This document shows, in pieces, positions 1-12,088 of a DNA stretch of 64,000 nucleotides. The stretch covers positions 25,395,179-25,459,178 of the forward strand of contig CM055893.1 of assembly GCA_029582165.1 (NCBI GenBank). The letters are read 5' to 3'. The position numbers were made by a program, and so were the translations under genes. The stretch comes from Portulaca oleracea. Its lineage: Eukaryota > Streptophyta > Magnoliopsida > Caryophyllales > Portulacaceae. Each line of letters opens with the position of its first letter. Within the stretch, counting starts at the first letter, position 1. The notes under the pieces were generated by a model. That model was not told the origin of the DNA and made no database searches. It worked only from the letters and a program-made list of their open reading frames with translations.

Positions 1-170
1 ATCTAAATTAATTCTAATCGAAATTCAGTCAACTCGAATATGAATATCAATACCCAAACCCAACCCGAATATACATTCGGTCATGACCAAATGACCGAAT
101 TTTAAATTGGTCAGAAAACCATGTTTATAACCCGCTTTTTTCGGGTCGGTCAAATTTTTGCCACCCCTAG
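1..170. other. AT-rich flank, no gene seen
   Basis: No coding signature, terminal repeat or RNA gene is recognisable. The short minus-strand ORF overlapping this stretch runs into the adjacent MITE and has no family resemblance. Confidence 0.5.
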
Positions 171-361
171 CACTACTAAAAATGTGTCTATTACCAACCA
201 TTTTTTCAAAATTGGTTGCAATTTCGGACCCTTTTTCAATTCCCACTAAATTTTTTTAAAAATAGTTGGATTATGAAATGGTTGCTAAAATGATTGATTT
301 TTCCAATCATTTTAAATTGGTTGGAAAAAAGTGGTTGGTAATACACATATTTTTAGTTGTG
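171..361. mobile_element. Small CACTA-ended MITE (191 bp)
   Basis: The left end reads CACTACTAAAAATGTGTCTA and the right end, reverse-complemented, begins CACAACTAAAAATATGTGTA. Both continue into a TTACCAACCA-type motif, giving imperfect terminal inverted repeats of about 30 bp. CACTA ends are diagnostic of the CACTA superfamily. The flanking 3-mers (TAG and TGG) are only near-matching target duplications, so the insertion is old or the end is mutated. There is no coding capacity. Confidence 0.65.
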
Positions 362-647
362 TGGGTATATTATAGCTTCAATTTCAATTTTAACCTTAGT
401 CCTGAAGTTTAGTGTTGTCAATCGGAAGAAAAGTTCGAACATGGGAAGAAAAACATTACGGGACACGGACAGTTTTTCTCAGCCCACAAACTTTAAAGTT
501 CTTTTGTATTTAGCCAACAAATTTTAAGGTTCAATAAATTAACATTGAAAACCACGAATTCAAAAAATTAATTATTCTATAATTCACGGTCCAAAATGCA
601 AATAATCCACAAAATTTTGTCATGTCCGATTCTTGAAAGGAAAAATA

Positions 648-649
<2 letters not shown>

Positions 650-725
<76 letters not shown>
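650..725. repeat. (TA)n microsatellite, about 38 units
   Basis: Uninterrupted alternating TA dinucleotides. Length is likely polymorphic and such tracts are prone to sequencing error. Confidence 0.98.
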
Positions 726-729
<4 letters not shown>

Positions 730-920
730 AATGATCTGAGGACTGTGAGTTTGGAAAGAAAAATTAGTTTGGAAGATTGAGGTTAATTGAGTGGCAACAA
801 AAGGATAAGATCCATGTATTGAACCATGTTTAAATTTGTGTTTACAGAGTTTCTAATTTTAGATATTGTTTTTTAAACTTCTACAAATTTACTTTGTTAA
901 TTGCATACAGATGCATCTCG

Positions 921-1092
921 TAACTTCAAAATCAAGGCGACTTACAAATGGGCAACTTTAGATGGGTACCTTTACTCCTGTAAAAACTAAGGCACATTTC
1001 TGGTACCTTCAAAATCAAGGCAACTTACAAGTTGGCAACTTTAATATAATTAGGATGGATACTTTTTACTCCTTTAGAAACTGAGGCAAATT
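921..1092. repeat. Diverged tandem duplication, unit about 83-90 bp
   Basis: The phrases CTTCAAAATCAAGGC, CTTACAA and GGCAACTTTA, then TTTACTCC and a GAGGCA/AAGGCA ending, occur in the same order starting near 921 and again near 1004. The copies are diverged and noncoding. Confidence 0.75.
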
Positions 1093-1835
1093 TTCGGCCC
1101 ATTCGTTAATTTTATTTTCCTCACATGGCAATAATTGGGTACTAGGTAAGTGATGTTGATTGGTGCACAATAGTTATCATGATTTGGTCTCGTTTTTGCT
1201 GAGAAAAGCAAAAGCAAGAAAAGGTGAAATAAAAAAAGAATTGCACCAAAATATGTATTTTAAATGAAAATTTTGATTTGTTTTAAATTTATGCTTTTAT
1301 GATACTAAATAATGTATTGCTTTTAAGTAATTATACTAATTATACTAGTTCATGATGTATAAGAGTATCACAATCATTAATTATGTAAAAACGTGGTGAT
1401 GATAATTACCAAATAATATCAATCATTATAAGGAATGCATTTTCTATGTGTAATTTTATATTATGAAAAAATACAAACTAATAATAGATTTTATGTAATT
1501 TATGAGTTGTAGACCAATAAGAACAATGAAATATATATTTGTAATAATTTAAAAATGCATCATGTTGTAACCCCTCAATGTCTTTGGCGGACCCAAACCC
1601 AAAGACCTTAGCAACTGGAGCTTTAATTAAAGACTGATAACGGGAACGATTTTGATTGAAAGTCAAAATTCGAATATTATTGTCAAATAACCTAGATATT
1701 GTAGAGTGATACTTTTCGAATTATTTTTGATAAATTTGTTACCTCCTTCCATAATATTTAAATCCAATATTATACATAATAAATAATTCTTGTTTCTCTT
1801 GGAAGGTATCCAACTATTTATGGAAGACTTGATTG

Positions 1836-1983
1836 ATGTAATTCTATCAACTATCACGTGGCAAAGAAGATCAAGTGGAGCAATTCAAGGGAAGAATCTG
1901 TTTATTGAAGTAAATCTCATTAATAGAAATATAGTCGTTGAATAGCTACAATTATGGAAGTCGATAATCAATCAAAGAGAATG
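1836..1983 (+). mobile_element. Probable left part of a Copia LTR, split by the CACTA insertion
   Basis: The sequence directly left of the CACTA element should continue at 20863, because the two sides share the ATG target duplication. The right side leads into a Copia LTR, primer-site and gag remnant. The start coordinate is a guess: I could not identify a clear TG terminus. Confidence 0.35.
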
Positions 1984-2300
1984 CACTACTAGATTTTTTA
2001 TCATTTACGAAGGGAAATCCCGTCACAAACGAACTATAAACCCGTCGTAAAAGGATATTTACGACAGGATTCACTCCCGTCACAAGCCGTCACAAAAGGC
2101 TTCGCCGTATAAAGTTATTTACGACCATCCCGTCGTAAAAGGTCTTCTGTCATTTACGACGGGTTTTATAGGTCCGTCCTAAATAGTTCCGCTATCTACG
2201 GTGGGATTTTATACTATCTTAATTAACTCACACTTTTTGTGACGGGAAACACTGACCGTCATAATTATTTGCTCCCCATTACCGACGGGTTTTTGACTTA
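1984..2300. repeat. Left subterminal repeat region of the CACTA element
   Basis: At least eight copies, in both orientations, of a motif close to TTTACGACGGG (also seen as CCCGTCGTAAA or CCCGTCACAAA) lie within about 300 bp of the end. In En/Spm such subterminal motifs are bound by the element's second protein (TNPA); the same role here is inferred. Confidence 0.85.
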
Positions 2301-2744
2301 TTAGTGACCACGTAGATTTCTTTCACTGATTCATTATGTTCAATATTTACGACGAGATTATTTTCCAAACGGTAACAAATTATCCCTACTGACCCAAAAT
2401 AGTATGTATTTGTATCCTACTAAAATATCCTAAAAAGTTTAAATAACATTCCATATTATCATATATTTCCCTGTCAACCAACACACATAATTAAGAAAAC
2501 ATTCTCTATGTTATAGTATATAGTACATATGAAAGACTAAATCACAAGTCATTCATAATAGATAAGACGGTAAATGTAACATTTACAGCGCCAAGTTTGC
2601 ATTGTAACATAACCAAAACACATGCAAAAACCATTACATCCATTACCCCAATGACACATCCTCTTAGTTGATGTACTTGATAATATCCATAACGCATCAT
2701 GTTAGTTGATAATATACACCAAGTCAAAGCCTTACGTACCCCAA

Positions 2745-3175
2745 GGCTCTGCTTGGAAGGAGAGTTAAAAATGGAGAGTAGGAGTTCACAAGAGTAAAGG
2801 ATGGTGAGAGTATTGGAGGGTTCATAAGGGTAAACTGCTTACCCCTGCTTAAGAGAATGATTTGGAGAGTTCATAAAAGTAAAATGTTAATTGACATATT
2901 TACCCTCTCATCTAGAGAGAGAATGAACAGTGTTGCTGAAAAATTGAAATTAGGGTTAGGGGCATAACAGTCATTCTCTATGTTATGTATAATATACACT
3001 TGTTTACATCCCAAATTGGGGTGTTAAAAAAATATGAGTTAAGAGGGGTAAAGGCGGGTAAACTCCACTCCCTCTTACTCTCACTTACCCTCCCTCACTC
3101 TCTTCCCAAGTAGGAGTAAGGAGGAGTAGGTACCCTCCTAACCCCCCCCCCCTTACCCTCCTCCCAAGCAATGCC
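2745..3175. mobile_element. Tourist-like (PIF/Harbinger) MITE, 431 bp
   Basis: The left end is GGCTCTGCTTGGAAGGAGAG and the right end, reverse-complemented, is GGCATTGCTTGGGAGGAGGG. These are typical GG..TTGTTTGGGAG-like Harbinger termini. CAA flanks both ends (2742-2744 and 3176-3178); the preferred Tourist target is TTA/TAA, so this is a variant or mutated site. The interior is noncoding with GGAGAGTTCATAAAAGTAAA-type repeats and a C-run. It sits in the CACTA 3' flank. Confidence 0.7.
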
Positions 3176-3178
3176 CAA

Positions 3179-3976
3179 AAGTTCTGTATTAGATTGTACT
3201 CAGCAACCAAAATGTCCATATATACTCTTCATATACCTGAAGAGATGAAAGCAAATAGAGTTTATAATGAGAAAAGTTGATGTAAAAGTATCTTCGAAGT
3301 TTAAGTTCTTTCCATTTTTGTTTCATAGTTGACAGATGAGAGATTAGTTAATTAAGAACACTGGATAACAAAATTTAAGCATAAATAACTAATAATCTAT
3401 AGATCATGCGTAATGGAGTCCACCATCCAAAACATTTCCTATTGTTGACACAAAAAGGTACATGAACAGAACAGAAAATTGTGCCAAACCACAAAAAACA
3501 AAAGCAATTACAAAGAAAAAGGAACACCCATGAATCACAATGGCTGCAATAAGAAATCTGAACAAATTGACGTAACCAAAAGCACAAAGGCAAGGGTGCA
3601 AGTGTGAAAATGGATCATAAATAAGAAAACTCATAAATGGATCAACCAAACAGATTTGAATCACTAAACTAGTCACTCAAGCACACCCCAATTCAACCAA
3701 ATATATACCATAATCGACCCAAACAGTCAATCACATATATAGTAGCAAACAGGTTGACAAGAACAATGAGCTAGAAAGGAAAAAACAAGCATAAAACATC
3801 CAAGTAACTATGATCCTTCAAGTTTCATATCCAAGGGCATTATAACTCCAACTCAATGTAAAATTCACAACACTAAAAGAAGAGAGAAGTTGCGCTTTCC
3901 TAATTTATCACCAAAACACAAAAGTCGGGTTATGAAGATGGTGACCCGGTTCATTGGATGTGACTGATAATGTTTT
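3179..3976. other. Noncoding stretch downstream of the Transposase_24-type gene
   Basis: AT-rich, with two short overlapping minus-strand hydrophobic ORFs (3375-3676) that resemble no family. It is probably the 3' untranslated and flanking region of the gene ending at 3977. Confidence 0.4.
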
Positions 3977-6900
3977 TTAGCTTCTGGATTTCATCGAAAA
4001 GCAATCCATATTTTTTTTTCCGTGAGATGTTTGAATATTAGCAATCTTTTTTTGATGTTCTTCTTCACGACCCTCAATGTTTGCTAGTCGATCTTTCATC
4101 TCAGCAATAACTTGGTCTTTTTGTTGAAGCTCAGCTCTTAATTCAGCCTTACTTGGTAGAGGCCCCTTAAAGTCCTGAGGAGTCACCCCTTCTCCGAAGT
4201 AAATGACGCGACCCTTTGTTTGAAGGCCAAAACACTTCTCCACTATATCAATAGTCGAAGCTGTCGGGTTCTTTTCAGATTCTTTCTGAATGTCACCCTA
4301 TATTCAAAGTTCAATATACAAACTTAGATAAGTAAATGAAAATTCAATGCTTCGATAAATACAAAATCGTTAGAAAATGACAAAATTTAAATAATACATG
4401 TTTTGCTTCTACCTCTTCGGTCAATGTACCATCTTTCCTTCTTCATGTTCTTTTGAAGATATCAGCAATGCTTGGTACCTTCCCCTCTTTTTTCCCCCTA
4501 ATGTAAAGATATGAAAGACGTTAAAAGAATGCTTCAAAAACACATTAGAGTACAAAAAATACCAAATCATTTAATGAAGATGGTGGTACATATACCAGCT
4601 CGTCGTATATAATTTGCCGAATCGGCTTGCTACCGGTGCGAGTAAGGTTGATCAAGTTAGCTCTATTCTCAGAGTTTCTAACACTCTTTATCTACATTCA
4701 CACAATTTGATGAGTTAAACAAGATGGTATAATAGACACTGACCACTTCCACCAAACATAAAAAAGGGAGAGAAACAAAAGAATTTACAATATTAATAAG
4801 TTGTCAAATTATCGAGTACGTACAATAAATTCCAGATCTGTGTAATGCTCCATCACCAACCATTCCCAATCTTCTTTAAGTAAACGTTTAGGAATGTTGT
4901 CTGGTGCAATAACTTTTTCAAGGGTGGGCATATTTTTCAGGTGTTGTTCACTCATTTCCTCGCGCCATTTGTTCCATGTATTCCTAGCCTTACTCATGAT
5001 GCTTGTGTGATGCTTTTCAAGACCACCTTCTACTTCAAACTTATCATGTTGCACATATATAATATGAATCCTAAACCCACATAATAGTATACGAACATGG
5101 CAAGCTATCACTTAAACATTTATTTATCATATTATAAGGAGATCGAGAGAAGAATATTGGTCTATTACCGCGTTAGCTTTCCATAATTTTTCTTTATCCG
5201 CAAAAGATATTGCACTTCAGTTACGCACTTTGATTGGTAGCATGTTTCGATCACGAACGAGTTTGTCGATATGCCTTGAAAGTTGGCATTGGTTGTCACC
5301 TACTGGGCCATTATTGTAGAAACCTACTTCAAGTTTTTGGCCGTGCTTAAGGGTTGCCACTTGCCGAACCTTGTTCCTACCCCTTCCTTTGGAATTCCGT
5401 TTTCTTTTTCTTGTTTCACCAGTACTAGTACCACCATCTTGAATCATATCTACACTCAATTTAAAGAGGGTGAGTGGTATTTTGTGTTCAAATGAAATAA
5501 AGAAACAATTAGATCCCTATTAATTGGTTAAGTATATGTAAGTTAAACATCCCTATTAATTTTGGTCACTCTTAATTGTTTTGTAATATTTCTCACTGTT
5601 GGAGCTTCTAATTTAGATTAATTATTTCATTGTCATATCGTCAGTATAAGGCACTGTAAGTGCCCATTAATTTGTCACAGATTGTCTTTGCGGGGTTCAA
5701 GAATTTGTGTCTACGTTGGAGTGTAGTGGTATATGTAAAATCTATCTTTTTTGTGGTTCATATTATTATGGACAGATAGAGTTTTGCATTTAGCAATGAA
5801 ATGATAGATTTGGTCAGTATCAACAACTGTCTTTGTAACCAGCTACTGTATCAAAAAGAGTAACATATGTTAAAGAAACAAATGGTTATCAAACCTTCAG
5901 TCATTTGACAAGATTGAGCAGCATCCCCAGTAGCTATTACTTCACCATCTCCATTCAAACAATGTTCCTCTGTCTCATTCTAATGCCAAAAGAAAATAAG
6001 TAAACACATGGAATATCATTATGAAGGCATACAAAACAACCTAAATAATTAATGTTCGAGGGAGAAACTCACCCCATTCTCCTTGTAGATAGCATGTCCA
6101 CCATTCACCTCTTGTGACGTTTCCCAATTCTTCATCTTAAGAAGTTCTATAACATCACGTATGATCCTATTTCACAATTACAAAAGCCTTATCATTTGTA
6201 CAACTTTCCTAACAAAGGATTACACTTGAGAAATCAAGTTAATCTTGATACCATTCTAGAATTTCCATTTGCCCATCTCTATTGACACCATGTTCATTCG
6301 ATCCATTCTAATGCGAAAAAAAGTTAAGAGCACAGATAGTTATCGATATATAAGCATACAAAGTCAACCCTACAACTCAACTAAATAACTTGATGGTAAA
6401 GGAATACTTACCACATTTTTCTCATGGATGGCATGTCCACCATTCACCTCTTGTGACTTTTCCCCATTCTTTAAATTAAAAGGTTCAATAACATCACGTA
6501 TGACCCTGTTTGACAATTACAAAAGCGTTATCATTTGTACAACTTTAATTTCCTGACAAAGTATTGCCCTTGAAAAGGCAAGTAAATCTTGATTACCATT
6601 CTCGAATTTCCATTTGTCCATCTCTATTGACACCATGTTCGTTCGATCCATTCTAATGGGGAAAAAAGTTAAGTACACATATGATTATCGATATATAAGC
6701 GTACAAAGTCAACCCTACAATTCAACCAAATAACTTAATGGTGAGGGAAACACTTACAACATTTTTCTCATGGATAGCATGTCTACCTTTCACCTCTTGT
6801 GACTTTTCCCCATTATTTTTCATAAGAGGTCCTATAACATCACGTATGACCCTAGTTCACAATTACAAAAGCCTTATCATTTGTACAACTTTCCTGACAA

Positions 6901-7346
6901 AGGATTACCCTTGAGAAGGCAAGTAAATCTTGATTACCATTCTGGAATTTCCATTTGTCCATCTCTATTGACACCATGTTCGTTCGATCCATTCTAATGT
7001 GAAAAAAAGTTAAGTGCACAAATGGTTATCGATATATAATCATACAAAGTCAACCCTACAATTCAACCAAATATCTTAATGGTAAGGGAAACACTTACCA
7101 CATTTTTCTCATGGATAGCATGTCCACCATTTATCTCTTGTGACATTTCCCCATTCGTTGCCTTAAGAACTTTCTTATGTGGTGCATCTATCAGGGGAAA
7201 CTTTTTGAGTCCATTTCCCCCATCATGCAATGTTAAGTCCTCAACATTCATTGACTTTGTTGGTTTTAAGCCCGAGACTCGCCCTCGAGAGAGTGAACCA
7301 GGAGCCAGAAATCTCAATTTTGTTGAACATTTCCCTTGGGGTGCCA
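3977..7346 (-). pseudogene. CACTA second gene, plant transposase (Ptta/En/Spm, Transposase_24-like), broken
   Basis: A multi-exon minus-strand gene. The first exon (ATG near 7346, MAPQGK) ends at a GTAAGT donor near 7098. It is followed by small repeated exons, a basic exon (5217-5459, rich in RKRK) and the most recognisable exon (4830-5111). That exon has the WNKWREEM...LPTLEKVIAP-like and W..LV.EHY layout of plant Transposase_24 proteins. The last exon (3977-4310) ends in a charged coiled-coil-like stretch with E/K/Q heptads. In CACTA elements this position is filled by the DNA-binding TNPA/TNP1-like protein acting on subterminal repeats, and that is the likely role. Lesions seen are an in-frame TGA at 5217-5219 and a TGA near 4451 inside an otherwise conserved KDGTLTEE segment. 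Exact splice sites were not all resolved. Confidence 0.7.
5930..7170 (-). repeat. Four-copy tandem repeat of a two-exon unit, about 340 bp each
   Basis: The marker GCATGTCCACCATTCACCTC, or a close variant, occurs at 6092, 6431, 6777 and 7118, giving spacings of 339, 346 and 341 bp. Each unit encodes, on the minus strand, an exon like VNGGHAIHEKNV and a second exon like NEHGVNRDGQMEIPEW, with intron-like AT-rich DNA between. This is local exon amplification within the second CACTA gene. Confidence 0.88.
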
Positions 7347-10300
7347 TAATCCCTATTTGGGGGAAAAAATACAAAACATAAACCAAAACATCTCACCATA
7401 TAAATCAGGATATAAAAAGCAACAACAACAAATAAGGAAATGAAAAACATAAAGTAACGTCCTACATAATGACATTCACCCCAAAATATAAAAGAAAATT
7501 AAAAGGCAGAGCACACAAGCCAAAACAATAACATCATAAGTAAGTCTTGTTACAAACCATAAGGTTTTTGGAACTCATTTCCGCCTAGATCTATTGGATT
7601 TTCTAGCCAATGAAGATACATCAACAACATCTGCTTCAGCATCAACAGGAGGGCAAACATTTGTATATTCGAGGTCATCATTTGAGGCATGTGTGCCAAG
7701 TTGGGTAGTAAATGAAACATTCTCTTGATTAGCTTCATTATCATCTTCATTTGCTTGACCCTCTACTCTATCGAGAGCTGGCTCATAGGAATCTCGAGGT
7801 TGCACCTTCACCACAACACGCCAACCCTTTTGACTAATATCATTCACATAAAAAACTTGTGATGATTGAGCTACCAGCACAAAAGGATCATCAATATTGA
7901 GAAGGTGTTGAGAATTTACACTCACAAAGCCCAACTAGTCGACCTTAACTCCCCTTTTTGGTTCTATGTCCCACCAATTACACCGAAAGAATACAACCTC
8001 ATTGCCCCCTGTGTACTCCAAAGTAAACACTCTGTGAGTACCCCATAGTAGTCTATATTAGCTCCTCTATCCCCATCATTACAAACCACTAAAACTCCAC
8101 TGTTTTCGGTCTTTGCACCAGTATCTCTACTCAGTGTGTGAAATTTATAGCCATTAGTAACACATCCGCTATAACTCTTCACATATGGAGTACGCCCTTG
8201 AGCCAATGATAATAATTCCTTTCCATGGGGACATGCTCCTTTTTGGTCCAACTCCTCTACCTATATGATTACAAAGGAAAAATATATATAAGACATCCAA
8301 TAGTTCACACCAAAAGGAAATAAAACACTTTATATCCAGTAATTGGCAACTCACTTTGGCCTTAAACCACTTGACAAAGTGATCATTCTTTTCATCTTGG
8401 GTCATTTCCATCGAATCGTTCTCCAACATAAAATCATGTTCTCTAAGGAATTAAAAACATTAGTATTTCATTTTGTTACTTGTAATATGTATGAAATACA
8501 TATAAAGATGTAACTTACTCTATAAAAGGTAGAACATTGGGGAAATTCATCAAAGCATACATATGGGATTTATATTTTTCACGCTCATCCATGTCCAACA
8601 GTTTCGGAGCTCCAAGTAACCTACAAGGATGTGAAAAAATATTAGAACTTTATTATATTGTACACCACCGTCATTATATCGCCCGAATGCTTCTCATTGT
8701 CATGTAAATATCTTGCACAAAAAGTCATACACTAATTTGCAACATTGCATTCAGCCATTAAACTGTCGGGACATTCTCTATTACCAACACGTAACTTTTG
8801 GTCATAGAGGCGTTGCTCCCCAGAATACATCCCATTAAATGTTACCGGCCCACCTATAATAGCCTCATCTGCCAAATCTATTGGCAAATGTAGCATGACA
8901 TTAAAACAAGCCAAAGGAAATCACCTTTCTAACTTGCACAAAATTAGTGGCCTTTGGGCCTTGATCATTTTCAAGTCTTCAATCTTTAATGTCTTAGCAC
9001 ATAGGACATTGAAAAACATAGACATTTCAATGATTGCCTCACTAACTTCTTTAATGGGCATGCATGTGTGAATGACTAAGGGAAGTAGTCTCTATAGAAC
9101 AATGTGGTGATCATGACTCTTCAATCCTAAGATCTTACATTCTTTCACATTTACACAGCTTGATATATTTGAGCAAACTCCATCTAGGACCTTTACTTCC
9201 TTTAGAAATTTGCACAACTCTTGTTTTTTCTTTAAGGATAATACATAAGGAGCTGGCGGTAACTCAAGCTTGGTACCCTTTTGACGAGGATGTAAGTCAG
9301 CCCTAATATTAAATGCTTGCAAATCTAATCTAGATTTGTCATTATCTTTTGTCTTCCCCTTCATGTTCATCAAAGTTCCAAGAAGGATATCAGACACGTT
9401 CTTCTCAATGTGCATGACATCCAAATTATGCCTGACCAAATTGGCTTCCCAATAAGGTAGCTCAAAAAAGATACTTCTCTTATTCCAATTATCCCCCCTC
9501 TTTTGATGCTCAATTTTTACCTTTACACGGGGATCATTGCTAAGGGGAATGCCCTTAAGATCGCGTACATGTTTCTCCACATCCTTCCCTCGGTTGCCCT
9601 TAACATTATGTTGTAATCTAAGAGAGTGATTGTATTTGTGACAAACATGACATGCGAGCTTTCTTTTCGTACTCCAGCCAGATAAAATTTCATAAGCTGG
9701 AAATTCATTTATCGTCCACAATAATGACACAAACAACTCGAAATTTCGCCTCAAAGATGCATAATATGTCTCATCCTCTATCTCCCATAACTCCTTCAAT
9801 TCTTCTATCAAGGGTTGTAAGTAAACATCTATCACGTCGCCAGGACCATCAGGGCCAGGAATGATTAGGGACAAGATAAAATTGTTCTATTTCATACAAT
9901 TCCATGGAGCCACATTGTATGGAATAAGCATCACAGGCCAAACAATGTAAGGAGTCGATGTATTGGAAAATGGTTGAAACCCATCACTCATCAACCCAAA
10001 TCTCACATTACATGGTTCTGAAGCAAAATCCTTGTGAAGCTTATCAAAATGTTTCCAAGCTTTTGAATCAGCAAGGTGTCTCATTACCCCATCTTTAACA
10101 AGTTCTTCATGATACCACCTCATTTCAGATGTAGTTTTAGAGCACATGAAGAGACATTGCATACGTGGCTTCAGCGGAAAATGGCGTAATACTTTCACTG
10201 GTATTTTTTTTTACCACTTTTCCCTATTTTTTTTTCTCCGCTATGCTTCTCATCTTGCCACCTTGACGCATGACACAATTTACAAGCATCAAGATTTGCA

Positions 10301-10749
10301 TCTTCTTTCCAAAATAGCATGCAATCATTACTACATGCATCAATCTTGTTGTACGAGAGACCTAGATTCTTAATTGTTTTCTTGGCCTCATAATACGAAC
10401 TTGCTAATGTAGACCCAGAGGGCAACAACTCCTTCAAAAATTCCAACAACATTGTAATGGATTCATTAATCCACCAACCCAAAGATTTAATATGCAACAG
10501 TTTGACCATTGTGGATAACTTAGAACACTTAGATCCTGCATAAGCAGATTGGTCCAAGTCCTTTAGTAACATAAAAAACTTCTTTGCGTCATCATTAGGT
10601 TCCTCAAAACTATGGGCAGTGCTAGAAGCTCCCACCTCGACGCCCTTTTCAATTAATCCATAGTAAATTGGGAATAAGTCTCTCACCATTGCATCCATTT
10701 CGTCATCACTTTGTGAATTCGAATCATTCTCCGATTCTTGTTGACCATG

Positions 10750-11035
10750 TGTAACACCCCGAGTTGTATGGTTAAGTGTGGCTTAATAGGATTGAAATGA
10801 CTACTTAAATCACCAAGGTGCACCTTCTTTTATGGTAGCTCATCCGTTGGGAACTCCTCAGTTATGCAAGCTTGGCTGGGAGTAGTCTCAGGATGGGTGA
10901 CCTCTTGGGAAGTTCCAAGGCAGCGTGTGAACGACGACGAAGCATGCTGGAAAGATGTGATTTGTGGGGCCAGTCAACGATCTTTAAAGCAGTTATTGGT
11001 AATGCCCGCGTCCCGAGAGGGGTCGGAGCGTTACA
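10750..11035 (+). repeat. Cassandra 5' LTR (286 bp)
   Basis: TGTAACACC...TTACA. It differs from the 3' LTR by small indels (for example CCAAGGTGCACC against CCAAGCTAGGTGCACC) and has a mutated 5S A-box (GTTATGCAAGCTTGG). Confidence 0.95.
10841..10919 (+). promoter_or_regulatory. 5S rRNA-like pol III promoter segment, 5' LTR (degraded)
   Basis: Runs CATCCGTTGGGAACTCCTCA, a changed A-box, AGGATGGGTGACC (intermediate element) and GGGAAGTTCC (C-box-like). This matches the middle and 3' half of plant 5S rRNA. Several A-box changes suggest weakened TFIIIA/pol III use; that is inference. Confidence 0.85.
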
Positions 11036-11037
11036 GA

Positions 11038-11050
11038 TGGTATCATAGCC
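11038..11050 (+). other. Cassandra primer-binding site (initiator Met tRNA)
   Basis: TGGTATCATAGCC lies 2 nt after the 5' LTR and is one base off the common TGGTATCAGAGCC. Confidence 0.93.
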
Positions 11051-11170
11051 GACCCGCAACTGTGAGCTGCATTAGTGGACGGGAGATCCATGGGCAGTCA
11101 CCAAGCAGGGCAAAGATTCTGGAGGGAATTGTTGCACAACGAGGACGTTGTGCGCTTAAATGGGGGTAAC

Positions 11171-11467
11171 TGTAACACCCCGAGTTGTATGGTTAAGTGT
11201 GGCTTAATAGGATTGAAATGACTACTTATATCACCAAGCTAGGTGCACCTTCTTTTATGGTAGCTCATCCGTTGGGAACTCCTCAGTTAAGCGTGCTTGG
11301 CTGGGAGTAGTCTCACGATGGGTGACCTCCTGGGAAGTTTTCCCAGGCAGCGTGTGAGCGAGGACGAAGCACGCTGGAAAGACTCTTGGTGATTTGTGGG
11401 ACCAGTCAACGATCTTTAAAGCAGTTATTGGTAATGCCCGCGGCCCGAGAGATGTCGGGGCATTACA
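11171..11467 (+). repeat. Cassandra 3' LTR (297 bp)
   Basis: TGTAACACC...ATTACA. It retains a more 5S-like A-box (GTTAAGCGTGCTTGG) than the 5' LTR. Confidence 0.95.
11265..11340 (+). promoter_or_regulatory. 5S rRNA-like pol III promoter segment, 3' LTR
   Basis: Same layout as in the 5' LTR but with A-box AGTTAAGCGTGCTTGG, then CACGATGGGTGACCTCC and TGGGAAGTTT. It is not a functional 5S rRNA gene: the 5' third of 5S is absent and the context is an LTR. Confidence 0.88.
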
Positions 11468-12088
11468 CCATGAAATTCTTCTTCCATATCATGATCGTCA
11501 CAATCAAGATCATTGGGCCCTTCCCCGTGATGATACCAAAATGTGTATCCCTCAAGTATCCCATATGCTATAAGATGCATTTCAACAACATCTCTTCTAT
11601 GCTCATTTGAATTACAACACCTAACACAAGGACACTTGATTATATCTATCCCTTCTCCTAATCGATTGAAAGCAAAAGAAATGAACTCCTTGACTCCTTG
11701 GCTATATTCATCACCAAGATGATCAATAGAGGACAAAGTCATCCAACTCTTATTTGGTGCCATGATTGTGCAAAGAAATTGATTATAAGCACCTATTTGT
11801 CACTAATGAAATTGGAATAAACTATGTTTTAGTGTAAATTGCATGGAGATAGTACTTTCAAACAATGCATATTAGGATATAACAATGACAGCAAAAATTC
11901 GGACTATATGCATGTGACTAAATCCATCAATTTGCAATGTTTATGTCTACTATCAAAGAAAACACATGACAAAGTAAACCAAATCAACTCAAAACTAAGG
12001 AAAAAATCCCACAAAATAAACAATTTAAGTGCACAAGTACATATCTATATGTGTTTGGATTTTTGTTACCATCCACACCTTTAGCAGT

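Larger units (their letters stand above)
362..1835. other. AT-rich intergenic stretch, no gene seen
   Basis: It contains a (TA)n tract and a short tandem duplication, listed separately. The two short minus-strand ORFs near 1480-1860 resemble no known family. No exon-like or terminal-repeat signal is visible. Confidence 0.5.
10750..11467 (+). mobile_element. Cassandra-type TRIM retrotransposon with 5S rRNA-like LTRs
   Basis: Two LTRs beginning TGTAACACCCC and ending in TTACA flank a 135-bp interior with no ORF. The interior starts with an initiator-Met tRNA primer site (TGGTATCATAGCC, 11038-11050) and ends with a purine tract (AAATGGGGGTAAC, 11158-11170). The 5-bp target duplication CCATG is exact (10745-10749 and 11468-11472). 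Each LTR contains a 5S-rRNA-derived segment. This combination of tiny LTR element, Met primer site and 5S in the LTR is the signature of Cassandra. It lies antisense inside exon 1 of the TNP2 gene, so it inserted after that gene was in place. Confidence 0.97.
7575..11763 (-). pseudogene. CACTA transposase TNP2 (Transposase_21), interrupted and decayed
   Basis: Starts MAPNKSWM at 11763 with the N-terminal transposase-associated zinc-binding domain (CPCVRCCN, then the YGILEGYTFWYHHGE core). This is followed by the TNP2 body (10698-9092) with DACSNDCMLFWKED, the CKLCHASRW zinc motif, GLMSDGFQPF, IPGPDGPGDVIDVYLQPL, DFPAYEILSGWSTK, SIFFELPYWE and HNLDVMHIEKNV. DUF4218-like (8732-8914) and DUF4216-like (7575-8251) segments close it. 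The product would cut the element ends and strand-transfer them. Lesions: a Cassandra insertion in exon 1 (10750-11467), a frameshift at a run of nine A (10204-10212), in-frame stops at 9887-9889, 9092-9094 and 8921-8923, and frame breaks near 7935-8000. Codons on either side of each stop still align with the family, so decay is fairly recent. Confidence 0.92.

Noticed and set aside
11265..11340. 5S rRNA gene
   Set aside because: Only the middle and 3' part of 5S is present and it lies in both LTRs of a TRIM with target duplications; it is a Cassandra LTR component.
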